64,000 nucleotides of DNA from NCBI GenBank assembly GCA_033297205.1, contig MU859096.1, forward strand, positions 1-64,000, written 5' to 3'. Shown piece by piece: positions 1 to 10,653 of the stretch. Under the pieces are notes generated by a model. The model did no database searches, was not told where the DNA came from, and saw only the letters and a program-made list of their open reading frames with translations. Made by a program: the position numbers and the translations under genes. Positions within the stretch are counted from its first letter, which is position 1. Every line of letters begins with the position of its first letter. The DNA is from Pseudoneurospora amorphoporcata (lineage: Eukaryota > Ascomycota > Sordariomycetes > Sordariales > Sordariaceae).

Positions 1-600
1 ATTCTGTGGAGACTAAGTTCCCCAGTGACCAGCCTACTATACTACTGAGTAGTACAGGGCAGTTACAAGGCACAGTACTAGCCACACGTTAACAAATAAT
101 AAGGTAGTAATAGCTTTGTTAATTTTTTTAATTAAGTAATAGTCTTAATAGGTATGATAGATCGTTCTGCTATAGCTATTGATAGCTTTCTTAACCTTAT
201 TGAGGAGGAGTTATTTAATGATAAATTTATTAATTTTAATATTCTATTAAAATTAGTAATACTTAGTTTTTAAGATTTTTATATTAATAAGATTAGTGAC
301 TATGAAGATTTTGATAAGAAATTCTATTGCCCGCTTTTCATTATTACGCCTAAGTAAAGTATTAATTATTTTAATGAATTTATTCTCCTTCTTAATATTA
401 TAAATTTTTATAATATTCATGATTTATGTGTAATTCGTACCTTTAAAAGGAGGTTAGAAGAGGAAATTGAGGTAAAGATGGAATAGAGGAAGTTGGATGG
501 CTGGCTGGGAGGTAAAAAGAGCATTTAAAATTATTTTCATATTATTTATTTTAGTATAGATTTATTAGAAAATTAATGTTTTGGTAGTGCGGCCCGTACA
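1..600 (+). pseudogene. AT-rich, RIP-like relic of a coding sequence
   Basis: This stretch is far richer in A and T than the rest of the window. Reading the + strand from an ATG at 154, one frame stays protein-like to about 526 but is broken by TAA at 271, TAA at 355 and TAG at 484. All three stops are what C-to-T change of CAA or CAG would leave. In fungi this pattern is the mark of repeat-induced point mutation on duplicated DNA, usually transposons. The peptide is not recognised as any named family. The relic probably continues off the left edge. Seen: base bias, stops, residual frame. Inferred: RIP and mobile-element origin. Confidence 0.5.
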
Positions 601-3600
601 CCCTACCCTAGTCTTAGCAAACCCCCTTGTTCCAACAACCCCTTTGCCCGGATTTAAGAGGTTGTCACAACTGGGATTTTTACTATACTGGGCTCTAGAA
701 GAGGGTGGCGAGTCTTAGTACAAAAATTTTCGAAAATCTACCCAGTTGCGACTTGCAAAACAACGATTTTTGTGTTCACCAGGTGAAAATGTGATTTTAA
801 GCTCTGGTTGGTTGAAAGGTCGAAAAGCGGGGATTTCTTTTTCACCGGGTTGTTAAGACGTGCACGGACGGTGTAACCCGGTGAAAAGGTACAAAGACGT
901 CGACGTTTTTCGGGATCACGATTTTCACTGGGCTGGTTCACCTGGTGAAAACGCTAAAAAAAACGCTACGGATCACACCCTTAGTGCGCAATTCGCAAGC
1001 TGGCTCCGCCTTTGTGGGCAGGGTGGGAATGGTGGGTCGACTTGCGATCCAGCAACAACCTCATCAAGTTGTCTTTTCGCCTCCCTTTTTCTTGTGACAT
1101 CTTCTGATAATAGACGGTGCTGCTGTACGAGTCTCCAAGACTTCTAGCGAGAGCTCTCGGTCACTTGTTGCAGACCTGTCGACGTTTGGTAGTTGTCGGA
1201 AAGGAGAGATGACAGCAGTCTGTCCGGTTGGAAACATGCCTGCGTCCGGCTTTTCCAGCATTCAACTGCATGAGAAACGCGCGGATGACAGGCACATTGC
1301 GGGAAACCCGACGGCGTGACATCGGACGAATCCAGGTACGATCACCATCAAATTCGTTCTTGTTTGTTTCTTTATCTTGCCCCCAAGTTGAAACATCAAG
1401 TTTTGCCTAATGACGACGTTCTCTTGGACGTCGCGCTTTTTTTTTTTTTTCTCTTTTATGAAAGGCTTCTCTTTCATGCATTGCTTCAGGCGTCTTCCCT
1501 GTCCTTAAATCGCACGGTCCAAGATGTCCTGGCGTATAGACTAGACTACTAATAGGTATCCTTGGAAGGATGGCTGTCAAGCTTGGCTGGGAACTCGACA
1601 CCCGACCATCGAGTTGAAGAACTTACCGTTCGTTACCTAATCGACCACTTGTACATACCCTGCGGGCCATCTCTCGCTCCAGCTTTGGGTTGATTAAACA
1701 CCTAATCTCGGCTGAACGCCAGCTCATGAAAGCGGCTCACTGGAATTGTTATAGCAACCGTTGAATCATGCCGACTTGGCATTCACTGGAAATCGAAAAG
1801 TTACGCCAAGTCTCAACAAACAGGTCGAGGTGCTGGAACGCTACAGATGATGGCCCAGATGATGTCCAACGAAACAATCTCCGGATCTTCAGGAATGCTG
1901 GGAGGCGCCCGAGCCCCGTACGATAGATCGAAGAACAAGATCGTGCTAGCAGGGAAGATGAGGAGTTGTCCATTGCTCTGACTATCACTGACTATCAATA
2001 GCATGAGGAGTGTCTTTGCTGGTTCGATGTCTTTGACATTCACATGAACGAGAGTCAAGAAAAAGATCTTTGATCGTCGAAGCGATGAAGACGAGAGTGA
2101 TCAACGTCGTTAAGATATATAAACCCCAGGCTGGCATCGAACACATCCCGCATTGTTATCCGATACGACAACCGCCCGAAGTCTGGCCAGTCTTGGTGTC
2201 TGCCGATCATCATCTCTGAGCACTCGGTATTGGGGCCGGGCGCAACATTTGACAGAACTCAGAAGGAGCTACCACTTTGCAAGAAACTTGATCCCTCTAA
2301 TAACAGTTCTTATGCATTTGGAATCTATACACTAGTTGAACATCCTTGGTTAGGTGCTCAAGGGAATACATGGAGTTTCAAAATCGTACGCATGGAAGAA
2401 CAGGCTTTTCTTTCGGGTTTCTGCTTCTTCACACCAACGTCGTGTTCAAACTGACATTTGTATAACAGAGCAGCATCTCTGGACTCTGTCTCTGTTCCAG
2501 ACCAACCTTCAGCATGAGCCGGCTTTTGGGCTTCCTTCAAATTAATCCATGCCTCATGCCATCAACGAAGAACCCAAGGGACCTGATGCAAGAGTTAGTC
2601 TATATGATACACATGGTCGCGCTGACATGGCACCCGGGGGTTAAGTTAGTTGATGTGGAAGCCTAGAACGTATGAGTACTGGTCAGGTCTATAAAGTAAT
2701 GGTTGAGTTTGTAGACTTGATGATCAGCTTCGTGGGCAACCAACGCATGCAAATGTTGTCAAGGCGTTGACTCCAAAGACATCAGCAACACTTGCCAAAC
2801 AGCACGCGTGCCAATCATCTTCGATACTGACTGAGGCAGCGGAGTCATTCACTACGTCTACCTTCTGATGAGCAAGAAGGCGACTGGGTCTGTATGTGAC
2901 CTGGATCAAGCAAATAGAGGAACGGCTCTTCGCCAGCAATTTCCTGGCTAATTGCCCAAAAGTCTCCCTGCCGTCGCACAGCGGAGATGTCAGTGAACTG
3001 CGTATACAGGAGAGGGCCCCGTTCACGGATATCCTAGGACGGCCTACAATTAAAGATCATCAGTAGGAGGGTCGGTTTTGATACAGAAAGCTCGGCTGTA
3101 GTCAGTATCATCAAGACGGTGGAGGGAAACTTCAAAATTGACGTAATCCCACATCAAGCAACAAGATTACGTTAGCCGGATGCCTGTGCCACTTGATCTC
3201 GCGATATCTCCTAGTGGCGCTTCGGCGCCGTGATAGAATTGGTGGTGGTGTGCAGCTGAGGATTCAAACACGAAACAACACAGCCACTGCTCAGCCGTAA
3301 GCGATGAATGATCTTGACCTCTGATGCTTCCAGAATCGGGCCACGAATGACTATTGAGAAGGAAGACCCGAATAGACTTGCCGTTCGAACTCGTTGTTGG
3401 TCGTGAGCTTTGCTCAAAACTTTGTGTCGTCGTTTGCACAATGAGTGACGTCCAGTGCCGCGTTCAATGGCTTCTCGTACAATGGGCCCACTTGAGCTGC
3501 TGGAGCTGATGAGATCGATAACTTGGAGAGATTGGAAAGCATTTTGCTAACAACGCGCCAAGGCGCCAGTCAACAGACGTACCTTATCTGATGAGTATTG

Positions 3601-4302
3601 TCCCGGAGGAAGCCGTATTCGAGTAAATGAGATGGCTAAAGTATATAGGAAAGCTTTCCATCTGAGACCGATTAGCTTGATGATCGGTTGTGGAAGAGCT
3701 GAACACGGTTGGGGGCTGAGGTGACGGAAGGTGCACTTATTATGCAGACACACACGCCAGGCTGCGAAGTCCAGCTGTCAGAATCAGCAAAGCAGCTGGC
3801 AGTCAGCTACTATTGGATATAAAAAAAAGTCCTTGTGGGGCCAGCTCGGCCACTCACTTCGTCTTGGCGGCCTGTCAACCTGTGCACCTCCACACAACCC
3901 AGTCATTTTTTCCCCTTGCTCCCACGGTCCCCCGGCACAGCCTTTCCTCTCAACCGCTGGCATTTGAGGCTCACCACTTTGGAAGCACCCCCAGATCTGG
4001 ATTCCACCTCCACCTCCGCCTCCCAAAACATAGCGTGCTCTTGCCATCAAAACGGTCGAGCTTTGAGGTTCAGTGCGCCTGCTAGCTGTCTAGCTCTCCG
4101 TCACACCCATTGTCGTGGCCCCAGCATCCAAGGTTCCAGTTGGTGCATTTATCCACATACGACTAACGAACCGCCACTGATCACTATCCACGACTCCTCC
4201 AACAAGCCGCGCCGCGAGTCTCCAACTCCGAGCTCTCGCCACGCTCTCCAGCCACACATCAAAGCCTCCAACACATCATCGCCTGGTGATGCTGCCTGGA
4301 TG
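601..4302. other. intergenic; no supported gene
   Basis: Apart from the palindrome cluster near 775-949 and a T14 tract at 1437-1450, no coding region is supported. Open frames here are short, mutually overlapping, often lack ATG and show no recognisable domain. The right end (about 3.8-4.3 kb) is the promoter and leader of the zinc-finger gene; a TATA-like TATAAAAAAA lies near 3818. Confidence 0.5.
775..949. repeat. cluster of TTCACC/GGTGAA palindromic repeats
   Basis: Four related motifs lie within 175 bases. TTCACCAGGTGAA at 775-787 and TTCACCTGGTGAA at 937-949 are each near-perfect palindromes. Between them, 837-851 and 875-889 form an inverted repeat (14 of 15 bases complementary, core TTCACCGGGTT) with a 23-base loop. 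No gene is seen on either side. It may be a decayed terminal repeat or a protein-binding array; the function is unknown. Confidence 0.5.
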
Positions 4303-4305
4303 ACG

Positions 4306-4402
4306 GTGAGCTTAAGACGTGATAGCAGTGTATCCATATAATTATTTGGACCATCTTACCCTTCGATTGGACGGCTTCAAGCGACGTCGTCTAGAGCTTC
4401 AG
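4306..4402 (+). other. probable 5'-UTR intron of the zinc-finger gene
   Basis: A GTGAGC donor at 4306 and a CAG acceptor ending at 4402 bracket 97 bases just before the start codon at 4411. The frame that would be joined upstream carries stops and no ATG, so the intron would lie in the untranslated leader and leave the ATG at 4411 as start. Based on splice motifs only. Confidence 0.4.
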
Positions 4403-4410
4403 GCGACCTC

Positions 4411-6891
4411 ATGGCTTCGGAAAAAGGGCATCTCGCGGCGACCGAGACTCCTCTCGCGACACCCGCTCCCTCACAGCTCCAGGTCGCGGCAGCCTCGTCC
4501 GCCCCAGAAGCACCATCGACAGCCACATCTGCCGACGCCGCCTTTGCCCTCGCCGCCGAGATCTCCCGGGCCAAGTCGCTCAAGAGGTCCCGTGAGGAGA
4601 CCCCGCCCTCGCCGGATTCCGTAGAATCCTCTTCTCCTGGCGATCTGTCCCCTTCGAAAATCGCCCGCTTGGTCGGCTTCGCTAGGTCACCTCCGCCCTC
4701 TCTAAACGGAACCACCGACCACGACGAGGAGAGACGCCGACGAGATGAGGAGCACCACGCCGAATCGGTGGCGGCATCTGAAAACCTGACCCATAGCCCT
4801 CTGGCCGACCTCATGTCCGGAGCGCCGTCGGGGCTGGCCCGACCACCCGACGCGCCAAGCGCTCCGCCAATGTCGAGTCTGGATGCCGCCGCCGATGCTG
4901 CTGCTAGGGCACTGAGCGCCGTTACTATCCCAGCACCAAGTGCGGTTCCTAATGAGCTCAAAGATGTCAGCCAGCCAAGCGCACCGAGCGCCCCAAGTCT
5001 CGCCAATCCGTCAGGCGATGTGGTCAATAGTCCTGTGCCCATGGACGTTGACTCCCGCGAGGATCAGCGGCTTTATGCGCCACAGCCTGATGCGCAGATG
5101 GAACCTCAAGACAAACCTCCATCATCACTGTCTTATCCCGGAGTCCTTCCGCACGGCGCTCCTATGTCAGCACCGGCCCCTCCTCCTCGAGGAATGAGTA
5201 TGCCGATACCGAATGCTCAGGGTGCGGATGTGACGCCTCGGTCACCAGGTTCATCAAAGAAGCACAAGTGCCCCTACTGCTCCACCGAGTTCACCAGACA
5301 CCACAATCTCAAAAGCCATCTGCTCACACACAGCCAAGAAAAGCCCTATGTTTGCTCTACGTGCCAGATGAGGTTCCGAAGATTACACGATCTCAAGCGG
5401 CACAGCAAACTCCACACAGGCGAGAAGCCGCACATATGCCCAAAGTGTGATAGGAAGTTTGCACGTGGGGATGCGTTGGCAAGACACAGTAAAGGCGCCG
5501 GTGGTTGTGCCGGTCGCAGGCCCAGTATGGGAAACTTCGAAGACGGGGATTATGATGGTGTGAACCTGACCGGAGCTGACGAGTCAGGGCTGTCGAATGT
5601 TATGTACGAGGGTGCTGCTGAGGGTGAACTTGCTGCGGCGGAAGAGGAACGCCGTCGTCTAAGTTTGCCGGCCATCAAAGCCCAGCATGTACCGGGCCAA
5701 ACAGCTCCTGATGGTTATGCTGCTCACTCGAGCACTTATCCCCCAGCAGGCCCTAGACCGGGCGGTCTCTATCCTCCAAACGTCGATCGCGGGTCTGCTG
5801 GCCCGCCTGCTTCTCCAAGCGTGCCTAATAACCACGCCCCTCACACCAGTATATCAACCATGCCCCTTAGCGCGGCTAGCACGACTATGTATTCGCAGAG
5901 TGGGATGACGGAGAGTCCTAAACCTCTAAGTCCGGGGGCAGCTCAGCCCACCGCTCTTAGCCACGATGCCCTTACACGTCAACGGCCACCAGCACCTCAG
6001 CAACCCCATTTCAGACCAGCGGAACAAGCTGCTTCCGGGTTATCACTGCCATCTCACGGTATGTCACCAACGGCTGAAGAAGCCTGGCGTTCCCAACACC
6101 CTCCTGCTGACCGAGATCCGTCCCAAGGCAACACTAGTGCGCCCGCTTCTCCGGCAACCCAACAAACGGCAGCTCGTGGACGGAGCCGTGCTTCGGGCGG
6201 ACCTCCTGGACCTAACAGGTCCGGTGTGGTCGACGGCAACAACCTCTTTGCCGCTGGTGAGCAAGGTGTATGGTCTTACGTGCAGCACATGGAGGACAAG
6301 TTCAAACACTTGCAGTCATTGGTGGAGGCAACAAGCCAAACCAATGCCGAGCTGACAGTTAAGCTCAACACCCATGAGCAACATATTTCTGTTTTGAATC
6401 AAAACAGTGCCGAGCTGGCGTCCAAGGTCAATGCATATGAGCAGCATATTTCTTCTTTGAACCAGAATCTTACGAATTTGACGGCCAAGTGCACCAATCA
6501 CGAACAGCACATTTCTGTCCTGACTGCCGAGGTCACGACGCTTCGGCAACAGCAGCAGCATCAGCAACATCAGCATCAGCAACAACACCCACTTCACCAG
6601 CATCAACAAGAACACCATCTTCAGGAAAATCAGCAAGCAAACCATCAAGTGCACCAACTCCAGCATCAGCAGGAACACCAACCTGAGCACCCAGCTGAGC
6701 ATCAGCCTGTGCACCCGCCCGAGCCCCAACCCCAGCCAGAGCATCAGGCTGGGCATCAACCAGGGCATCAACCAGGGCATCAACCAGGGCATCAGCCAGA
6801 GCACCAGCAAGAACATCAGCAACTTCAGCCAGAACATCAACAACATGTCCCTACCGAGACCCAAGAACCCTCACCTGCAGCACAGCAATAG
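4411..6891 (+). CDS. C2H2 zinc-finger transcription factor with Q/H-rich tail
   Basis: The single-exon 826-residue protein is a probable nuclear DNA-binding regulator. Residues 1-280 are Ala/Pro/Ser-rich and disordered. Fingers follow: finger 1 (C287, C290, H303, H307), finger 2 (C315, C318, H331, H335) and finger 3 (C343, C346, H359, C366), which ends in Cys with a six-residue gap and so is C2HC-like. The linkers have the classical form (TGEKP before finger 3). Residues about 621-710 form a coiled coil with three related 21-22 residue units centred on EQHIS. The C-terminus (about 712-826) is dominated by H and Q, including a tandem HQPG repeat encoded by a 12-base unit near 6750-6800. The close-packed finger block is a type conserved in filamentous ascomycetes, but I cannot name a characterised orthologue or its targets. 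The first ATG of the frame is used. Confidence 0.88.
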   Translation: MASEKGHLAATETPLATPAPSQLQVAAASSAPEAPSTATSADAAFALAAEISRAKSLKRSREETPPSPDSVESSSPGDLSPSKIARLVGFARSPPPSLNGTTDHDEERRRRDEEHHAESVAASENLTHSPLADLMSGAPSGLARPPDAPSAPPMSSLDAAADAAARALSAVTIPAPSAVPNELKDVSQPSAPSAPSLANPSGDVVNSPVPMDVDSREDQRLYAPQPDAQMEPQDKPPSSLSYPGVLPHGAPMSAPAPPPRGMSMPIPNAQGADVTPRSPGSSKKHKCPYCSTEFTRHHNLKSHLLTHSQEKPYVCSTCQMRFRRLHDLKRHSKLHTGEKPHICPKCDRKFARGDALARHSKGAGGCAGRRPSMGNFEDGDYDGVNLTGADESGLSNVMYEGAAEGELAAAEEERRRLSLPAIKAQHVPGQTAPDGYAAHSSTYPPAGPRPGGLYPPNVDRGSAGPPASPSVPNNHAPHTSISTMPLSAASTTMYSQSGMTESPKPLSPGAAQPTALSHDALTRQRPPAPQQPHFRPAEQAASGLSLPSHGMSPTAEEAWRSQHPPADRDPSQGNTSAPASPATQQTAARGRSRASGGPPGPNRSGVVDGNNLFAAGEQGVWSYVQHMEDKFKHLQSLVEATSQTNAELTVKLNTHEQHISVLNQNSAELASKVNAYEQHISSLNQNLTNLTAKCTNHEQHISVLTAEVTTLRQQQQHQQHQHQQQHPLHQHQQEHHLQENQQANHQVHQLQHQQEHQPEHPAEHQPVHPPEPQPQPEHQAGHQPGHQPGHQPGHQPEHQQEHQQLQPEHQQHVPTETQEPSPAAQQ

Positions 6892-8748
6892 GAACGCGAA
6901 CTCGCTCCGGAAGTCGCTGCTTGGGCGAGTGAGGCATGGATTCAGCACATGATTGGAGTTGCTGGAAAGTAACAGTCCATTTTTTGATGGAACGCGGATG
7001 GGGGTTGGTGGAGGTATTTGAGTGGAAGACAAGGCGAGTGTCCAGTCGAGACATGTTGACTTTTCGACACTAGCGGTATCTTCATCGGAAAAGAGGGACT
7101 CATCTTTTTAGGTTGGGAGGGTAGGAGGCCCACATGGCGTTTTGATAGGGTTGACGTAGTTCAGGCGGCGTCTGGTCGGGAATCTAGAGTTGGTTCGCAA
7201 GTGTTACTTTTGTATCTTGGTCTTTTGGTGTTTCGTATCACTAAACGGTAGCGTCGATGGCTCAAAGTGGGCGGCGGTCAACAACATCACCATGGTTTGA
7301 CGGTAGTTATCCACGTTGACTTCAGGCCGAGGTGCAGTATGATGTCGTTAAGGCAGTCCATCTGTCTGTCTAACAAACGCGTTTTGCCTTGCCATGTCAA
7401 TCAATTTTTGGGGTGGATAAACGGGGTTTATCGCATATAAGAAACAGCTCACGGACAGTAATGATCAAACCCGGATGGGAACAAGGAAACGAGAAAGTGT
7501 CGGAAGGCAAGAGAGATATAAGTGACAATCGTATAAATGATGTCTGATTTCAGAGCAAATCACTGTTAGGTGCACTGCATGTCAGGATAGAGGGCAGGCA
7601 TGCACTCAATCATGTTCCGGGTTCTCCTGTAAGCCCACTACGGTTGAGATTTGAGATGTCGTCGTTGAGACAGATGAGCTATCATTGAGGTTCTGGGGAG
7701 ACCCAGTAGTATATCACTAGCTGTTATCAAACTAATTTATTTCAAAGCCTCGAATGCTTCCTTTGCGTACAACGACAATGAAGAGAGCTGTAAATAAGCA
7801 TGTGAAACGATGTGAAAGCTCTCTCCGCGGCCGAAGAATAATCCCCCGCTGTTCGGCTCTGGGGTGATGTCGTGCAGGTCTCCGGGCCATTCCTGGTAGG
7901 AACGAGCAGGAGACACGGGAGCTTTCGGGACCCTGGCCCCTGCCGAAGCCGCCCTATACCGAGGACGTCATAGGCACCTGACAAGTATGACACTAACGAT
8001 AAAGCACCAGGGAAACTAGCGGAGCAGTTAGTGGCAACTGTCAAAAGTTACAGTTCCGGTAGGGCTCCAAGTCATGGACATCAACCCCTCGCAGCTGCCA
8101 TACATTTTGTGAAACCACCAGGCGGACTCATTCTCATCGCTCACCTCGGCTGGTCCCATCTGTTCTACGGTCATTGTGAAGAGACTGGTGAAATGTGAAC
8201 ATTGCTTTGCCGAGTCCCAAATTAAAGAAAGGTATGTGCGTTGCTCAACTTGTGTACAATCATCAACTCCTCCCAACACGGCCCTCATCTCACTGACCGA
8301 TTCATAACACCTTCCAACTTTTCCGTCATAGCTTACTCATGACTCCTGGCTGCTAAATCAGGAGAATCCCTCGCCGCACTCGCACTCGCTCTTCCGTTTC
8401 TTTCTTGCCATCCAAGTCCCTGCACCTGCCACCTGCCCAATGTTTCCTGCATGCTTAACGTCCCATGTTGACTGTATGAACTCTCTATGAGCAAGGAAGG
8501 CGCGTCACCATTCGGTCGCCATACGTTAAGCCTGACAGCATTCGCAGTCGCCTGGAGTTCCAAACATCTGACCACTCTCTGCCACCGTGCCTGCCTGTGG
8601 GTACTTCTCCAGCTGCGATCGAAGAGAAGTCTGACCGCGCCTCATTAAAACCCGTCTGGTCCATCCTTCAGTCAACGACCGCCCCCTGATTTTCTTTCTA
8701 CCGAGGCGAGTAATCAACTACTCAAACTCCCATCACACATATCTCGCC
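6892..8748. other. intergenic; no supported gene
   Basis: This holds the 3' UTR of the zinc-finger gene and the promoter and leader of the acyltransferase gene. Only short unsupported frames are present. No repeat or RNA gene was recognised. Confidence 0.5.
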
Positions 8749-10653
8749 ATGGCAGACGCCTCGGGATCCCTTCCCCCGCCGAGCGGCTCCTCGTCCAAGA
8801 AGAAGTCGGGCAAGAAGAACAAGAAGAACAGCCTGAAAGCGGCTCGCTGTGAGATACCGGTGCTAAAAGGAGTCGATGGAAACGCAGCTCGTCACGATCC
8901 GGCCCCAGCCCCTGCTGGCCAGGCTTCCGGCACCTCGGCCGACAAGAAGGAGAAAAGGCTACACACTAAGACTTCTGTAAGTGGCTTCAGTTTTCGGTTT
9001 ACCACAATCCATGCTCTCATGACGCATACACTAATGACTATAAAGATACCTGACCCGAAGCCTTTAACCAGTGTCGTTTCTACCGCCACTGCCACCGGCA
9101 GCACATCATCGGGATCACTGCAAACTACAGCCTCCGAGGGAAAACCGGCCAAGATGTCAAACACCGGCAACAGGGGAATGACGGATGAATCTGCCGACTT
9201 TCCGATATCGGAGCCAGCAACTACCAACCCAGCTTCGCCTTCCTCCACCCAAGTCGATGGTGTCCTCGGGACGGACACTCCGCGGACAGAAGTTTCGCAG
9301 AAGGCAGGAACAGCGCCGAGCACCGGTATCGATTACGCTGATGCACTCAAGGATGGCCTGAAGGAAAGTGGTCGGAAGGAGGGAACAGAAGAAAACGTTG
9401 AGGATCTTCCGGTCGAGGGCGCCCCTGAGGAGCCAGCCGAGAAGCCTACCAAGATGGCCACCCTCCAATTCCATGACAACACAACTCGAGAGAGGCCCAG
9501 CAACGCAGATCGCGATGCCAAACGAGAGAAACAAGCCATATGGGACGAATATCCTTCATTGTATTTTGAAGGTGACGACAACGAGCTGGCCCAACTGGAG
9601 CGTGATCGAGCCAACGCCTACCAGGCCGCCGGTATCAGATTTGCACCATTCAACATTCCTTTCCAGCGACGACTCCAGACCCTGGCGGTTCTGCTACACT
9701 CGCTGAGTATCGCCACAACCGTCTCTTTCTTCTTTTTCCTGTGCGCCATTCCTCTTTTCTGGCCATTGGTCATTCCGTATCTTCTTCATATGCTGCTTAG
9801 TAAAGCAGCAACTGATGGAAAGCTGCGCTTCCGCTCAGAGCGGTTCCGACACTCCCGAATCTGGCACTTCTTTGCAGATTACTTCCCAGCTAAGCTGCAC
9901 AAGACGCACGATCTTCCTGCTGACAGGAAGTACATCTTTGGCTATCACCCCCACGGCATCATCTCACATGGTGCCTTCGCCGCATTTGCCACAGAGGCCC
10001 TTGGCTTCTCTGAGAAGTTCCCTGGAATCACCAACAGCCTGCTTACCCTGGACAATAACTTCCGCATCCCGATTTACCGCGATTACATTCTTAGCATGGG
10101 TCTTCGCTCGGTTTCGAAGGAGTCTATCACCAATATTCTCAGCCGTGGCGGGCGTGACGGTCACGGTGCGGGCCGTGCTGTGACCATCGTTATTGGCGGT
10201 GCTCGAGAGTCACTGGAGGCTCAACCTGGCACATTGCACCTCGTGCTCGGCGAGCGCAAGGGCTTCGTCAAGGTGGCCATGCGCACTGGCGCTGACATCG
10301 TTCCCGTGCTTGCCTTCGGTGAGAACGATCTGTATGATCAGGTCTGTCCCAAGACCCATCCGAGCTTGCACAAACTCCAGATGTTTGTGCTCCGGACTCT
10401 GAAGTTCACGCTGCCGTTCTTGCACGGAAGAGGAATCTTCAACTACGACGTGGGCCTGATGCCATACCGCCGGCCCTTAAACATTGTCGTTGGCAAGCCA
10501 ATCAGGGTCACAAAGAGGGCGGAGAGCGATTTGGAGACAAGCGAGATTGATTCGCTGCACGCTCTTTACGTGAAAGAGCTGGAGAAGATGTGGGAGCGCT
10601 ACAAGGAGGGGTTCGCCCCGGAAAGAAGCGAGGAGATGCAGATTCTGAAATAG
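8749..10653 (+). CDS. dga1: diacylglycerol O-acyltransferase, DGAT2 family
   Basis: The enzyme makes triacylglycerol by transferring an acyl group from acyl-CoA to diacylglycerol, in the ER and on lipid droplets. The open frame is 634 residues. The DGAT2 signature HPHG is at residues 400-403. Other family marks are the VIGGARESL stretch, the ERKGFVKVAMRTGADIVP block and the AFGEND turn. A hydrophobic hairpin (about residues 309-353) precedes the catalytic region, as in the family. The first 300 residues are an unusual low-complexity extension rich in Lys, Ser, Thr and Ala. A likely intron starts with GTAAGT at 8977, with CTAATGAC near 9031 and an AAG acceptor at 9045. Its 69 bases are a multiple of three, so the frame also reads through; the spliced form would be 611 residues. 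The start ATG has a good context (CGCCATGG). Confidence 0.92.
   Translation: MADASGSLPPPSGSSSKKKSGKKNKKNSLKAARCEIPVLKGVDGNAARHDPAPAPAGQASGTSADKKEKRLHTKTSVSGFSFRFTTIHALMTHTLMTIKIPDPKPLTSVVSTATATGSTSSGSLQTTASEGKPAKMSNTGNRGMTDESADFPISEPATTNPASPSSTQVDGVLGTDTPRTEVSQKAGTAPSTGIDYADALKDGLKESGRKEGTEENVEDLPVEGAPEEPAEKPTKMATLQFHDNTTRERPSNADRDAKREKQAIWDEYPSLYFEGDDNELAQLERDRANAYQAAGIRFAPFNIPFQRRLQTLAVLLHSLSIATTVSFFFFLCAIPLFWPLVIPYLLHMLLSKAATDGKLRFRSERFRHSRIWHFFADYFPAKLHKTHDLPADRKYIFGYHPHGIISHGAFAAFATEALGFSEKFPGITNSLLTLDNNFRIPIYRDYILSMGLRSVSKESITNILSRGGRDGHGAGRAVTIVIGGARESLEAQPGTLHLVLGERKGFVKVAMRTGADIVPVLAFGENDLYDQVCPKTHPSLHKLQMFVLRTLKFTLPFLHGRGIFNYDVGLMPYRRPLNIVVGKPIRVTKRAESDLETSEIDSLHALYVKELEKMWERYKEGFAPERSEEMQILK

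Noticed and set aside
3835..4341. 168-codon + frame upstream of the zinc-finger gene
   Set aside because: It has no ATG at its start (begins GTG), is pyrimidine-rich leader-like DNA and shows no domain; treated as promoter and 5' UTR.
4377..5042. 221-codon minus-strand frame over the start of the zinc-finger gene
   Set aside because: Antisense shadow caused by GC-rich Ala/Ser codons of the real gene.
6316..6864. 182-codon Leu/Met-rich minus-strand frame
   Set aside because: Mirror of the CAN/CAG-type H/Q repeat on the + strand; not a membrane protein gene.
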